Source: Candidatus Delongbacteria bacterium (GTDB taxonomy: Bacteria > UBA4055). Taken from it: a DNA stretch of 17,114 nucleotides. Below the pieces are notes generated by a model. That model was not told the DNA's origin. It did no database searches and was given only the letters and a program-made list of their open reading frames with translations. The position numbers and the translations under genes were made by a program. The stretch is from contig DMTS01000138.1 in the NCBI GenBank assembly GCA_003477045.1, positions 1 through 17,114 on the forward strand, written 5' to 3'. Positions 8,021 to 15,550 of this stretch are shown here, one piece after another. Positions within the stretch are counted from its first letter, which is position 1; each line of letters begins with the position of its first letter.

Positions 8021-8266
8021 ATGTCAACAGCTACAATAACTACTAAAGGACAGATCACAATACCGAAAAAAGTAAGGGATGATCTTCATTTGAGCACTGG
8101 AGATATTATTGAGATAGTCATTGTGAAAGATGGTGAGGCGGTAATGAGACCGGTCACGAAAAAGGTCTCCGATGTTTTCAACATACTTAAAGACAAAGTA
8201 AAAAGAACCGTAAGCGTTGAAGAAATGAACGATGTTCTTCAGAAGAAATTCAGGGAGAAGAACTGA
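8021..8266 (+). CDS. AbrB/SpoVT-fold antitoxin (VapB-like)
   Basis: This 81-residue protein has an N-terminal swapped-hairpin AbrB domain: ITTKGQITIPKKVRDDLHL followed by STGDIIEIVIVKDGEAVMRP. These are the hallmark TKGQITIPK and GD motifs of the family, which bind operator DNA as dimers. The C-terminal tail (about 50-81, rich in K and E) would wrap and inhibit the toxin. AAGGA (8010-8014) lies 6 bases before the ATG. The stop overlaps the start of the PIN-domain toxin by one base (TGATG), so translation is coupled. By family knowledge it should neutralise the downstream nuclease and repress the operon. Confidence 0.9.
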   Translation: MSTATITTKGQITIPKKVRDDLHLSTGDIIEIVIVKDGEAVMRPVTKKVSDVFNILKDKVKRTVSVEEMNDVLQKKFREKN

Positions 8267-8664
8267 TGAAAGCGCTTGACACCAATGTTCTTGTGCGGTT
8301 TCTGACAGGGGATGATACTGAGCAGGCGCAAAAAGTATTAAATATCTTCACTTCTGCGGAAAAGGAGAATTCCAGGCTCTTTATACCTGTTGCTGTCATA
8401 CTCGAAACCATTTGGGTTTTGGAATCTGCCTACGAAATTCCGAGAGATAAGATCGTTGAAGCTATTTCAGACATCCTTCTTCTTCCGATACTGGAGTTCG
8501 AACAGCATAATGCTATACAGAAATTAGCCGCGACAGCAAGAAAAGTTAACACCGATCTCTCTGATCTTCTGATAGGAATAATTTCAATTGAGTACAGCTG
8601 CGACAAGGTGCTCACTTTCGATAAAATAGCTTCAAGGTCGGAATATTTTGAGTTGATCAAATAA
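8266..8664 (+). CDS. PIN-domain ribonuclease toxin (VapC-like)
   Basis: This 132-residue protein has the size and motifs of VapC toxins. The acidic residues that hold the metal ions are visible: D5 in ALDTNVLVR, E47 in PVAVILETIWVL, D97/D100 in NTDLSDLLIG and D119 in LTFDK. All are intact, so the enzyme is probably active. VapC proteins cleave RNA, often initiator tRNA or the 23S rRNA loop; the target here cannot be inferred. Its start overlaps the antitoxin stop by one base. The pair sits alone between two propeller lipoprotein genes. Confidence 0.9.
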   Translation: MKALDTNVLVRFLTGDDTEQAQKVLNIFTSAEKENSRLFIPVAVILETIWVLESAYEIPRDKIVEAISDILLLPILEFEQHNAIQKLAATARKVNTDLSDLLIGIISIEYSCDKVLTFDKIASRSEYFELIK

Positions 8665-8673
8665 AGGTATTTG

Positions 8674-8784
8674 TCAAGTTCGTGCGTAGGAAAATTTTTC
8701 ATTCAGGCAATCAGCACTTTCATCCTCAAACATACGCCATCCGTCATAAGTCGATTGAACTTTCTCCAACAGTTCTTTAATTTC
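8674..8784 (-). pseudogene. Possible C-terminal remnant of a minus-strand gene
   Basis: Between the toxin gene and the next lipoprotein the minus strand has 36 sense codons between stops, beginning EIKELLEKVQ and ending NEKFSYART before TGA (8674-8676). The charged, helix-like composition (for example STYDGWRMFEDESADCLNEK) looks like protein rather than noncoding DNA. There is no start codon with a ribosome site. I cannot name the family. It may be debris of a gene removed from this spacer, or chance. Confidence 0.25.
8755..8783 (+). promoter_or_regulatory. Candidate promoter of propeller B
   Basis: TTGAAC (8755-8760), a 17-base spacer and TAATTT (8778-8783) give two mismatches in each box at ideal spacing. 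They lie 43 bases before the chosen start. This is the best forward match in the spacer after the toxin gene. Confidence 0.35.
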
Positions 8785-8826
8785 CTATATCTTTTTAACG
8801 AAAAATCTAAAATAGGGAGAACGGGA

Positions 8827-9975
8827 ATGAAGAAAGTGATATTCGTATTTTTGGCGGCAATGTTATTATTTAGTTGTACAGGAAAATCCGAGAATTTTAC
8901 AGTCACTGAGGTCAATGGAGTAAATTTATACAGCAACACTGATGTGCCAAACGATCCGGAAGCGAAGCTTGAGCTGAGGAAACTTTTCACAATATCTTCG
9001 GAATCAGGCGCAGACTCAACCGCTGAACTCAGATATCCGTACCTAATCGTAGAGGACAAATCTCAAAATATTTTTGTTCTTGATGTTATGGCTTCAAATG
9101 TAAAGAAATATGATCCCGAAGGAAAATTCATTAAGGCTATCGGCAGAGAAGGTCAGGGACCGGGTGAATTTTATCAACCTTCAATTATGTACATTAATAA
9201 CGACACTTTGAATGTTTACAGTAACGGATCGACAGTAATAAGTAAATTCGACGTTGACGGAAATTTCTTCCATGGTAAAAAGGTTGACAGGATACAGCCG
9301 CAATGGGAGAAATATTCTCCATCGGGGAAAAGTCTCGCCGCGCTTGTGTTTATACCTAATCTTGGAGAAAACAGAGATATCTCTAACCTGAACTATAGTA
9401 TGTTAGATTTGAATACACTGACTGTAAAGAGTACTTTTCTGCAAAACTCAATGAATCAGGAAGAAGTAATGTCTGGGAAAATCCATTTTATTGACTATTA
9501 TGCTCCATTAGCGGTTGACGATGAACATTTTTACTTATCGGATAATTCAGACTATCAGTATCGAATACTTGCGTATGACCATGCCGGGAATAAAAAATCA
9601 GAGATTAAAAAATCATATCAGAAGATCAGATACGAAAAGAATGAGATCGAGATATACCGTGAAGATATGTCAAAGGTGATGAGAAAAGAAGATATACTCA
9701 AAATTGATAATTTTAAGAAAGCTATATATGCAATGTACACCGACAAATACGGCAGACTGCTTGTGATTCCGAGCATAGACAGGCATAAAGATAAAGACGG
9801 AGTTTATCTTGATATTTTCAAAGACGGAAAATTTTTAAACAGGGTCAAGTACGATCTGATGGACAAAAGTACGATAGGTTTATTATGGCTAATCAGAAGC
9901 AGCGTGATATTTTCCGGAAGCAGATTATATTATCTCGACAGAGAAAAAAATGTAATTGATGTTTATGATTATTAA
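8827..9975 (+). CDS. Six-bladed beta-propeller lipoprotein B
   Basis: The protein is 382 residues from ATG 8827, chosen because GGGAG (8815-8819) lies 7 bases upstream and the lipoprotein signal MKKVIFVFLAAMLLFSC (lipid Cys17) begins there. The frame is open back to 8671, but those 52 codons lack any signal. It has the common N-terminal module (FTVTEVNGVNLYSNTDVP ... LRKLFTI), an NHL-like blade pattern (VKKYDPEGKFIKAIG), GREGQGPGE at 106-114, and near the end TDKYGRLLVI, DIFKDGKFLNRV and a final VYDY. It is closest in plan to propeller A, and its C-terminal half aligns well with the remnant at 5852-6568. It should be lipid-anchored in the envelope; the ligand is unknown. Inverted repeats directly follow the stop. 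Confidence 0.85.
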   Translation: MKKVIFVFLAAMLLFSCTGKSENFTVTEVNGVNLYSNTDVPNDPEAKLELRKLFTISSESGADSTAELRYPYLIVEDKSQNIFVLDVMASNVKKYDPEGKFIKAIGREGQGPGEFYQPSIMYINNDTLNVYSNGSTVISKFDVDGNFFHGKKVDRIQPQWEKYSPSGKSLAALVFIPNLGENRDISNLNYSMLDLNTLTVKSTFLQNSMNQEEVMSGKIHFIDYYAPLAVDDEHFYLSDNSDYQYRILAYDHAGNKKSEIKKSYQKIRYEKNEIEIYREDMSKVMRKEDILKIDNFKKAIYAMYTDKYGRLLVIPSIDRHKDKDGVYLDIFKDGKFLNRVKYDLMDKSTIGLLWLIRSSVIFSGSRLYYLDREKNVIDVYDY

Positions 9976-10040
9976 CGGCAAATTGCCGAATTTACATTAA
10001 ATCGGACAATAAACTTGCCAAATTTGCATTAATTCGGCAA
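9976..10040. repeat. Cluster of overlapping and tandem inverted repeats
   Basis: Starting at the first base after the propeller B stop, CGGCAA-A-TTGCCG (9976-9988) is a perfect inverted repeat. Its right arm also begins TTGCCGAATTTA (9983-9994), which pairs imperfectly with TAAATCGGACAA (9998-10009). A third element, TTGCCAAATT (10015-10024) with AATTCGGCAA (10031-10040), has one mismatch. The second and third elements are near copies 32 bases apart. They could end transcription of the lipoprotein gene, although no T run follows, or bind a dimeric protein, or be a dispersed palindromic repeat. Confidence 0.7.
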
Positions 10041-10064
10041 TTTCGTGCGTCTTGAAAATATCGC

Positions 10065-10093
10065 TTGACAAGCAATATTTTATTCCGTAAATT
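10065..10093 (+). promoter_or_regulatory. Sigma-70 promoter of the gntR-ABC operon
   Basis: A perfect TTGACA (10065-10070), a 17-base spacer and TAAATT (10088-10093) make a strong promoter, with boxes and spacing identical to the tetR promoter at 764-792. Transcription should start near 10100, inside the palindrome below. Confidence 0.8.
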
Positions 10094-10116
10094 GTATATA
10101 CCGTCTATATACGGTA
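10094..10116 (+). promoter_or_regulatory. Probable GntR/YtrA operator
   Basis: Immediately behind the -10 lies GTATATAC (10094-10101), a perfect palindrome. It overlaps TACCGT-CTATAT-ACGGTA (10099-10116), a perfect 6-base inverted repeat. YtrA-type regulators are known to bind such AT-rich palindromes over their own start sites. Binding of the adjacent regulator is inferred. Confidence 0.65.
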
Positions 10117-10140
10117 AAAACAGAATGAACGGAGTGAACC

Positions 10141-10509
10141 ATGAAAATCATAATCAGGAACTCATCACCCGATCCTATCTACAAGCAGATATCCGACCAG
10201 CTGAGGGGTATGATCATAACCGGCGAACTGAAAAGCGGCGAAGCCCTTCCGTCTATCAGGAACCTTGCAAGGGATCTCAGGATCAGCGTGATCACAACGA
10301 AAAGAAGCTACGAGGATCTCGAGCGCGAGGGATTTTTGGAGACAGTCGGCGGGAAAGGTACTTTTGTAGCTCCGCAGAACAGGGAATTCATCAAGGAGCA
10401 GAAGCTGAAGATCATCGAAGCGAAGCTTTTTGAAGCTGTTGACGAAGCGAGAATGCTTGGATTAAAAAAGAACGAGCTAAAAGAAATGCTCGATGCTTTA
10501 TATGAATAA
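10141..10509 (+). CDS. GntR-family regulator, YtrA subfamily
   Basis: This is a 122-residue protein, the short length typical of the YtrA subfamily. The winged helix spans about residues 10-75 and shows PIYKQISDQLRGMIITGEL, GEALPSIRNLARDLRIS, TTKRSYEDLEREG and GKGTFVA, all classic GntR motifs. Only a short helical tail (about 45 residues) follows, instead of a large ligand domain. GGAG (10131-10134) lies 6 bases from the ATG. It is the first gene of an operon with an ABC ATPase 23 bases downstream, as in Bacillus ytrA-ytrB. By analogy it represses the operon through the palindrome at 10094-10116 until envelope stress or a drug relieves it. Confidence 0.9.
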   Translation: MKIIIRNSSPDPIYKQISDQLRGMIITGELKSGEALPSIRNLARDLRISVITTKRSYEDLEREGFLETVGGKGTFVAPQNREFIKEQKLKIIEAKLFEAVDEARMLGLKKNELKEMLDALYE

Positions 10510-10532
10510 TCTATTAATTAGAGGAATATAAA

Positions 10533-11387
10533 ATGACTAAAATATTGGAAATAAACGGCGTATCAAAGGAATTCAAAGGATTTAAGCTTGACAACATCAC
10601 TTTCACGCTTGATAAAGGATATATTATGGGATTTATCGGACCTAACGGTGCGGGCAAAACGACCACGATCAGGCTGATAATGAACCTGCTTAAGAAAGAC
10701 TCCGGCGAGATCAAGATATTCGGAATGGATAATGTGACTGATGAAGTGCCTATCAAGGATAGAATAGGTTTTGTATATGAGGAGAACTATTTTTATGAGC
10801 ATCTTACGGTAAATAAAATGAAAGAGATAATCGCGCCTTTCTACAGCAGATGGGACGATAATAAATTTAATGAATATTGTGGAAAGTTTGAGCTTACACC
10901 GAAAAAGAAGATCAGAGACCTTTCAAAAGGCACGAAAATGAAATTTTCTCTCGCTATAGCGCTTTCGCACAATGCCGAATTACTGATCTTGGACGAACCG
11001 ACTTCAGGGCTTGATCCGGTATTCAGGGACAAGCTGATGGATATACTCAGGGAAGAGATTCAGGATGAGAACAAGTCAATCATCTTTTCGACACATATCA
11101 CTTCAGACCTTGAGAAGATAGCCGATTATATCACTTTCATCAACAACGGCAGGATAGTATTCTCGAACCAGAAGGACATTTTACTTGAAAATTATAAAAT
11201 AATCAAAGGCGACACAGGCATCCTGACCGAAGAGATCAGGAAAGAACTTCTCGGTATCAAAGAGAACAAGTTCGGCTTTGAAGCACTGTGCGATTATGAA
11301 AAGCAAAGCATATTTTCAAAATTTGAAGTCATGACGGAAAAACCCAGCCTCGAGCAGATGATGGTCTATCTGTCCGGAAAATTATAG
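10533..11387 (+). CDS. ABC transporter ATP-binding protein (YtrB-like)
   Basis: This 284-residue ATPase has Walker A GPNGAGKTT (36-44), a degenerate signature LSKGT (130-134) in place of LSGGQ, Walker B LLILDEP (150-156), a D-loop SGLDP and the switch histidine H188 in STHITSD. The Q-loop position reads IGFVYEEN, with glutamate where most ABC ATPases have glutamine. The LSKGT form and missing Q-loop glutamine are usual in ATPases encoded next to YtrA-type regulators. GAGGA (10521-10525) is 7 bases from the start. It should energise one or more of the three membrane proteins that follow. The roughly 70-residue C-terminal extension after the core is also family-typical. Confidence 0.92.
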   Translation: MTKILEINGVSKEFKGFKLDNITFTLDKGYIMGFIGPNGAGKTTTIRLIMNLLKKDSGEIKIFGMDNVTDEVPIKDRIGFVYEENYFYEHLTVNKMKEIIAPFYSRWDDNKFNEYCGKFELTPKKKIRDLSKGTKMKFSLAIALSHNAELLILDEPTSGLDPVFRDKLMDILREEIQDENKSIIFSTHITSDLEKIADYITFINNGRIVFSNQKDILLENYKIIKGDTGILTEEIRKELLGIKENKFGFEALCDYEKQSIFSKFEVMTEKPSLEQMMVYLSGKL

Positions 11388-11393
11388 GAGGAA

Positions 11394-11423
11394 AGTAAAA
11401 TGAAAAATCTAATTATGGCTGAT
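11394..11423 (+). repeat. 30-base direct repeat, copy 1 (second copy 12499-12528)
   Basis: The last bases of the ribosome-site region and the first eight codons (MKNLIMAD) of the first permease are identical, base for base, to 12499-12528 at the start of the second permease. Similarity continues more weakly after that (KVLGN and a tryptophan). This indicates duplication of the gene start or gene conversion between the two permease genes. Confidence 0.85.
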
Positions 11424-12503
11424 TTTAAGGTTTTAGGAAATAAAATATGGCAAGTACCGCTGAGTGTGCTTCTACTTTTCTTTCTTATTTTATCAGGTTT
11501 TTCAATATATACAGGAAAAACGATAATAATGGTGCCTTTTATAGTAATCCCAATCGTAACGATGCTGCTCGGGTATGAACTTATGCATTTATCTGACGGG
11601 AGCAGGATTCATTATCAGGTCGCATCATTACCTTCCGGCAAAGCGGTTATTGTTTTTGAAAAGTATTTGATGATTTTAGTGTTATTTTCTATAGGAATAA
11701 TCGCGGAATTTCTACTTAATATTTTCATTAATTTGTCCGGTGCATCTGAAGGTTATGAAACAGTATTGGCTTCGGCTAATGTGTCGTTGCTGGCTATACT
11801 TAGAATTGCAATCTTTGTTATACCTTTATTTTTTCTAACAAAAAAAAGCAGAAAGGCTTTCATGCTTTTTATAATTTGGGGATTAGGGATGTATGTTATA
11901 CACGGAAATGCAACGCTAGAATTATTGTATGCACGATATGATCTTAATAAAACTATCGGAATATACGCAATTCTCATCGTGTCTTGCATTGTTGTGATGT
12001 GCGGACTTAAAATAATTTATAAAAATAAAGCGGACCTAATGAATCTCCTTTTAATTCCTGTCGCTGCTATTTTCCCAATAAGCCTTGCATTGCTTCAGGA
12101 ATCGCTAAACGATCTGATATTTACTTCTGTTACTATTCACGCATTCCCTGAAGCGTTCGAAAATGAGTATCACAGATGGGTATCGGGTGCGGATAGAAAT
12201 TTCTTTCTGATTCACTTATTTGTTTCAAGCGTTTTACTTTCAATATCTTTGTATTTGTGGAAGAAAGACAATATGAAGCAACTGATAAAAAAACTTTCGC
12301 TGATCCTTTTACTGCCTGTAATTTTCTATGCGATGGAAAATTCTTTAAGGATCTTCCTTCTGCTTTTTGAGATTATTAGAACTAATAACGATTGGAAAAA
12401 TTTTATCATTCCAATTTTCTCTGTGTCTCAGTATATAATCTTCATCCCAATGCTTATTTTCTCGATCTATTACTCCAAAAAGTTCCTAACGGAAGGAGAG
12501 TAA
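11400..12503 (+). CDS. ABC transporter integral membrane protein 1
   Basis: This 367-residue protein has about nine or ten hydrophobic segments (for example about 17-36, 42-60, 91-110, 128-146, 150-168, 186-204, 213-231, 268-288 and two near the C-terminus). Its first residues, MKNLIMADFKVLGNKIW, form the amphipathic start common in ABC-2-type permeases. GGAGG (11387-11391) overlaps the ATPase stop and lies 8 bases from the ATG, so the genes are tightly coupled. No soluble domain or enzyme motif is visible. It is probably one channel subunit of an exporter or envelope-protection complex driven by the preceding ATPase. The substrate is unknown. Confidence 0.8.
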   Translation: MKNLIMADFKVLGNKIWQVPLSVLLLFFLILSGFSIYTGKTIIMVPFIVIPIVTMLLGYELMHLSDGSRIHYQVASLPSGKAVIVFEKYLMILVLFSIGIIAEFLLNIFINLSGASEGYETVLASANVSLLAILRIAIFVIPLFFLTKKSRKAFMLFIIWGLGMYVIHGNATLELLYARYDLNKTIGIYAILIVSCIVVMCGLKIIYKNKADLMNLLLIPVAAIFPISLALLQESLNDLIFTSVTIHAFPEAFENEYHRWVSGADRNFFLIHLFVSSVLLSISLYLWKKDNMKQLIKKLSLILLLPVIFYAMENSLRIFLLLFEIIRTNNDWKNFIIPIFSVSQYIIFIPMLIFSIYYSKKFLTEGE

Positions 12504-12504
12504 A

Positions 12505-13650
12505 ATGAAAAATCTAATTATGGCTGATCTGAAGGTATTGGGGAACAGACTGTGGGCGATTCCTTTAATGGCAATTTCCCTTGTAGTTCTGGTTTCTATG
12601 ATTCCAAGTATGATTATGCCGGAAACCGTCCGGCACTTTATGATCGCTTTGCTTGCGCCGTGCCTACTTATTTTCGAGCTGCTTAGGGAAGAAAAGAAAA
12701 GAAATTCAGATTCGATGATAATGACAATGCCGGTAAGTAAAGAAGACTATGTTTACGCAAAATATATTACGATAATTATCTTATGCATGACTTCATTTCC
12801 TGCCGCATTGATTACTAACATACTTGTCTCAAGTATTGAAGGGAAGAATTTCAGTGATACGCTTGATCTGTCCTTAATTAATGATGTAATAAAAATAATG
12901 GTGCCGATAATTTTTGTAATATCCTTCTTTATGCCGATTTACCATTTTACAAAGAAAATGAAAACATCAGCTATTACCGGTCTGTTTATCGTCTGGGTAA
13001 TCATATACGGATTTCTGGAATCGGTTTATTCATACTTCTATACAGTATTTTTAGACGAGAACATTGATCAGTTTGGTCTCCGTATTCTTGCTATTGTTTC
13101 CTCGGCTGCGCTTGTTCATATATTTTTGAAGATTAAAATCAAAAAAGTAAGAACAGATTGGTTGATTACAGGCTGGTATGCGATTTTTCTTTTTCTGGCT
13201 ATTCTCTTCTACGATATGCTTATGCAAAATCTCCGATTTACTTATGTTTACATTCATATTGTTCAGAATCTCGATAATGTAACTGGGGATCAGAAAGAGA
13301 AATTTATACACACTGCAGGAAACTTCAGGATTTATGTTTCAGCTATGTTTTTGAGTATGACCGCTTCTATTTCTGTTCTTATGTACATCAGAAAAAAAGC
13401 AACCAGTATATTTCCGCTGAATTCCGTCAGTTATTTTTTTTCCCCTCTAATAATTTTCATTCTCATCCATCAGTTGATTTACCTAATTTACTATCTTTCC
13501 GAGAAAGCATTGTTTCTATCGCCTGATCGTCTTGACCTAGTTGACAGCATATCGAAAATTGTATTGCTTTATGTCGCTCTTTTTATAGGTATGATCATTT
13601 CAGCCCGTGCCTCGATCTATCTTCTAAAAAATAACAGGACTTTAAAATGA
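12505..13650 (+). CDS. ABC transporter integral membrane protein 2
   Basis: This 381-residue membrane protein begins MKNLIMADLKVLGNRLW, almost identical to its upstream neighbour. The ATG is one base past the neighbour's stop, with the ribosome site GGAAGGAG (12491-12498) inside the upstream gene. It has about ten hydrophobic segments. A short hydrophilic stretch LREEKKRNSDSMIMTMPVSK (about 59-78) is followed by EDYVYAKYIT, the charged loop with a TMPVSKEDYVYAKY-like pattern known from ABC-2-type permeases (compare AAMPVEKKDIVTSRF in the next gene). It is homologous to that neighbour rather than a repeat of protein 1 throughout. It is probably a partner subunit of the same transporter. Confidence 0.82.
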   Translation: MKNLIMADLKVLGNRLWAIPLMAISLVVLVSMIPSMIMPETVRHFMIALLAPCLLIFELLREEKKRNSDSMIMTMPVSKEDYVYAKYITIIILCMTSFPAALITNILVSSIEGKNFSDTLDLSLINDVIKIMVPIIFVISFFMPIYHFTKKMKTSAITGLFIVWVIIYGFLESVYSYFYTVFLDENIDQFGLRILAIVSSAALVHIFLKIKIKKVRTDWLITGWYAIFLFLAILFYDMLMQNLRFTYVYIHIVQNLDNVTGDQKEKFIHTAGNFRIYVSAMFLSMTASISVLMYIRKKATSIFPLNSVSYFFSPLIIFILIHQLIYLIYYLSEKALFLSPDRLDLVDSISKIVLLYVALFIGMIISARASIYLLKNNRTLK

Positions 13651-14324
13651 AGCACATTATAAAATCAAATTTATACCTGATATTCTGGGCTGATAAATAC
13701 TTCGGTGTAGCTGTGTTAGCTATGCTAATCGCACCCGTGATGATCCTTCAGGGACATTATTCAGCCTATGCGATAGGACTTTCGCTATCAGTGTTTTTTG
13801 CGCTGCTTAAGTTCAATTCTACGGTGACTTCATGCAAGCACGACAGGATCAACGCTGCTATGCCTGTTGAGAAAAAAGATATTGTTACATCAAGGTTCAT
13901 TACAGCTGCGCAGATCATAGGCATGTTCACACTTGCAGCAATTCTTGTTTCGGTCTGGGCAAATTTTAAAAAAGTTATTTATGAATCTGATAAGATGGAT
14001 TATGCCTTAAGGAAAGTTATAATTCATATTTCCACTCCGATCGATGATCTGATCGCCGGCCTTATTTTCGGTATTCTTCTTTCAGTTATAATATCGTCTT
14101 TATATTTATATCTGTGGTCAAAATTCGAGCATGATAAATACAATCTGTATTTTACAATGCTGGCAATTATCTTCACATTTGCTTTGAAGCCATTACTTTC
14201 AGGTATGACTGCTGCCGGAGTGAGCATGATATTTGTAAATGTTTCCATGCTGATAGTTGCGGTACCGATCGTATATTTCATCTATAAAAAGTCGCTTGAA
14301 GCTTTCAAAATAAGGGAATTTTAA
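13647..14324 (+). CDS. ABC transporter integral membrane protein 3 (short)
   Basis: This 225-residue protein has about six hydrophobic segments (about 15-33, 38-55, 86-105, 130-153, 166-184, 190-212), the usual core size of an ABC-2-type permease. It starts inside the stop of the previous gene (ATGA overlap), so translation is coupled. The first cytoplasmic loop carries CKHDRINAAMPVEKKDIVTS, matching the MPVSKEDYVYAKY loop of protein 2. It is the last gene of the operon. A hairpin overlaps its stop codon. With one ATPase and three different membrane proteins, which subunits pair is not clear from sequence. Confidence 0.8.
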   Translation: MKHIIKSNLYLIFWADKYFGVAVLAMLIAPVMILQGHYSAYAIGLSLSVFFALLKFNSTVTSCKHDRINAAMPVEKKDIVTSRFITAAQIIGMFTLAAILVSVWANFKKVIYESDKMDYALRKVIIHISTPIDDLIAGLIFGILLSVIISSLYLYLWSKFEHDKYNLYFTMLAIIFTFALKPLLSGMTAAGVSMIFVNVSMLIVAVPIVYFIYKKSLEAFKIREF

Positions 14325-14335
14325 AATATTCCCTT
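14312..14335 (+). terminator. Hairpin at the end of the ABC operon
   Basis: AAGGGAAT (14312-14319) pairs perfectly with ATTCCCTT (14328-14335) across an 8-base loop that contains the stop codon of the last permease. No T run follows, so it is a weak intrinsic terminator at best or an mRNA-end stabiliser. Confidence 0.45.
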
Positions 14336-14362
14336 GCATAAACATAAATTCAGGCTTAATAT
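14334..14362 (+). promoter_or_regulatory. Candidate promoter of propeller C
   Basis: TTGCAT (14334-14339), a 17-base spacer and TAATAT (14357-14362) lie 42 bases before the chosen start. The -35 is poor. Other -10-like AT runs occur in the same spacer, so the assignment is weak. Confidence 0.3.
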
Positions 14363-14404
14363 TATAGCAATATATGAATTATTATAAATGTGTGGAGTAT
14401 GAGA

Positions 14405-15511
14405 GTGAAAGTTCTAAGGTGTTTGGTCATTTTATCGGTATTTATTTTTACAGTCAGCTGCTCAAAAAAAGAAGTAAAGACTTATGAGCAGACTGTCGAG
14501 AACGGGATCAGGGTCACAAAGAATAATGGAATACCTGCTGATTCAACTTTTAAGATCGAACTGAAAGTAGTAGGTTTTATAGATAATGAGAATGAGACGG
14601 ATTCAGTAAAATTTATCGAAAAATCGTATCAACATAATATAGATCGAAAGGGAAACCTGTATATATTGGACTCTAAAAGGTCTAAAATTCATAAGTATAA
14701 TAGTGATTATCAGTTCATTTCCTGTTTTGGCGGTAAAGGAGAGGGACCGGGTGAGTTTATGACCGCTGGTACTATCTGTATAAATCAGGATACTATTTAT
14801 ATTACCGATTGGTATTCAAAGAAAATAATCAAATATGATCTCGAAGGAAACTCTCTTTCATTGAAGCTGTGCGATAATATTGAAAAAATACCTGCATACC
14901 CTAAATCCTTCGGAGATTATTTTATGAGCTCCTCTATCAGTTCTAAAACGGATCCGTCAATTCCCGGAATTGTAAATATGATCACCGTAATGTCTTTGTA
15001 CGATGATAAACTTAATTACATAAAAGACCTTTATAAACTGACATGGGAATTTGATAGAACAAAAGACTATGATCCAACTGCCAACGGCGCAGTATCTGCG
15101 AATAATGATACGGAATTATTTCTGGCTGAAAAATCAAAAGATCGTTACATAATAAGCGTCCTCGATAATTCCGGCACAAAAATTCGTGAGATACGAAAGC
15201 AATTCGCGAGAATAAGGATAACTGATGAAGAAAGTAAAAAACTTGCCGAATCAGGTGAAAAGCATAATCTGAAATATAAGATGACATATAAAAGCTCAAT
15301 TAAAAATCTGCATATTGATAAATACGGAAGATTATGGGTCGAAACTCCGGTAGCAAATTCTGATGAAAAACATTTCGATGTATTCAAGGATGATATCTTT
15401 CTGAACAGGATCACTCTAAACCTCGAAGAAGGCTACAGACCTCAATTCATAGGAAATAGGATCTTAGCTGTTAATGAAGAGAACAACAATATAAAGATCT
15501 ATGAGTATTAA
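14405..15511 (+). CDS. Six-bladed beta-propeller lipoprotein C
   Basis: The protein is 368 residues if it starts at GTG 14405. GGAG (14394-14397) is 7 bases from that GTG but only 1 base from the ATG at 14399, which would add MR, so the GTG fits better; start confidence is moderate. The lipoprotein signal ends FTVSC (Cys19). The N-terminal module is a diverged form (ENGIRVTKNNGIPADSTF). Blade signatures include NLYILDSKRSKIHKY and the motif GGKGEGPGE at 109-117. Near the end are IDKYGRLWVE, DVFKDDIFLNRI and a final IYEY. It should be lipid-anchored in the envelope. Only 39 bases separate it from the SUMF1-fold gene, suggesting one operon. Its leader DNA is nearly the same as that of propeller D. 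Confidence 0.83.
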   Translation: MKVLRCLVILSVFIFTVSCSKKEVKTYEQTVENGIRVTKNNGIPADSTFKIELKVVGFIDNENETDSVKFIEKSYQHNIDRKGNLYILDSKRSKIHKYNSDYQFISCFGGKGEGPGEFMTAGTICINQDTIYITDWYSKKIIKYDLEGNSLSLKLCDNIEKIPAYPKSFGDYFMSSSISSKTDPSIPGIVNMITVMSLYDDKLNYIKDLYKLTWEFDRTKDYDPTANGAVSANNDTELFLAEKSKDRYIISVLDNSGTKIREIRKQFARIRITDEESKKLAESGEKHNLKYKMTYKSSIKNLHIDKYGRLWVETPVANSDEKHFDVFKDDIFLNRITLNLEEGYRPQFIGNRILAVNEENNNIKIYEY

Positions 15512-15550
15512 CCCCTAAAATAAGGCTATGTATAAAATAATGGTGGATGT

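Noticed and set aside
8671..8826. 52-codon N-terminal extension of propeller B
   Set aside because: The ribosome site and lipoprotein signal both start at 8827. The extension would bury the signal peptide.
10094..10116. tRNA- or riboswitch-like structure ahead of gntR
   Set aside because: The palindrome is short, AT-rich and at the transcription start. It fits a protein-binding site better than an RNA structure.
10065..10433. Forward frame of 122 codons overlapping the gntR-type gene
   Set aside because: It begins inside the -35 box and reads the GntR gene in another frame, with a composition rich in R, E and H typical of a shadow frame.
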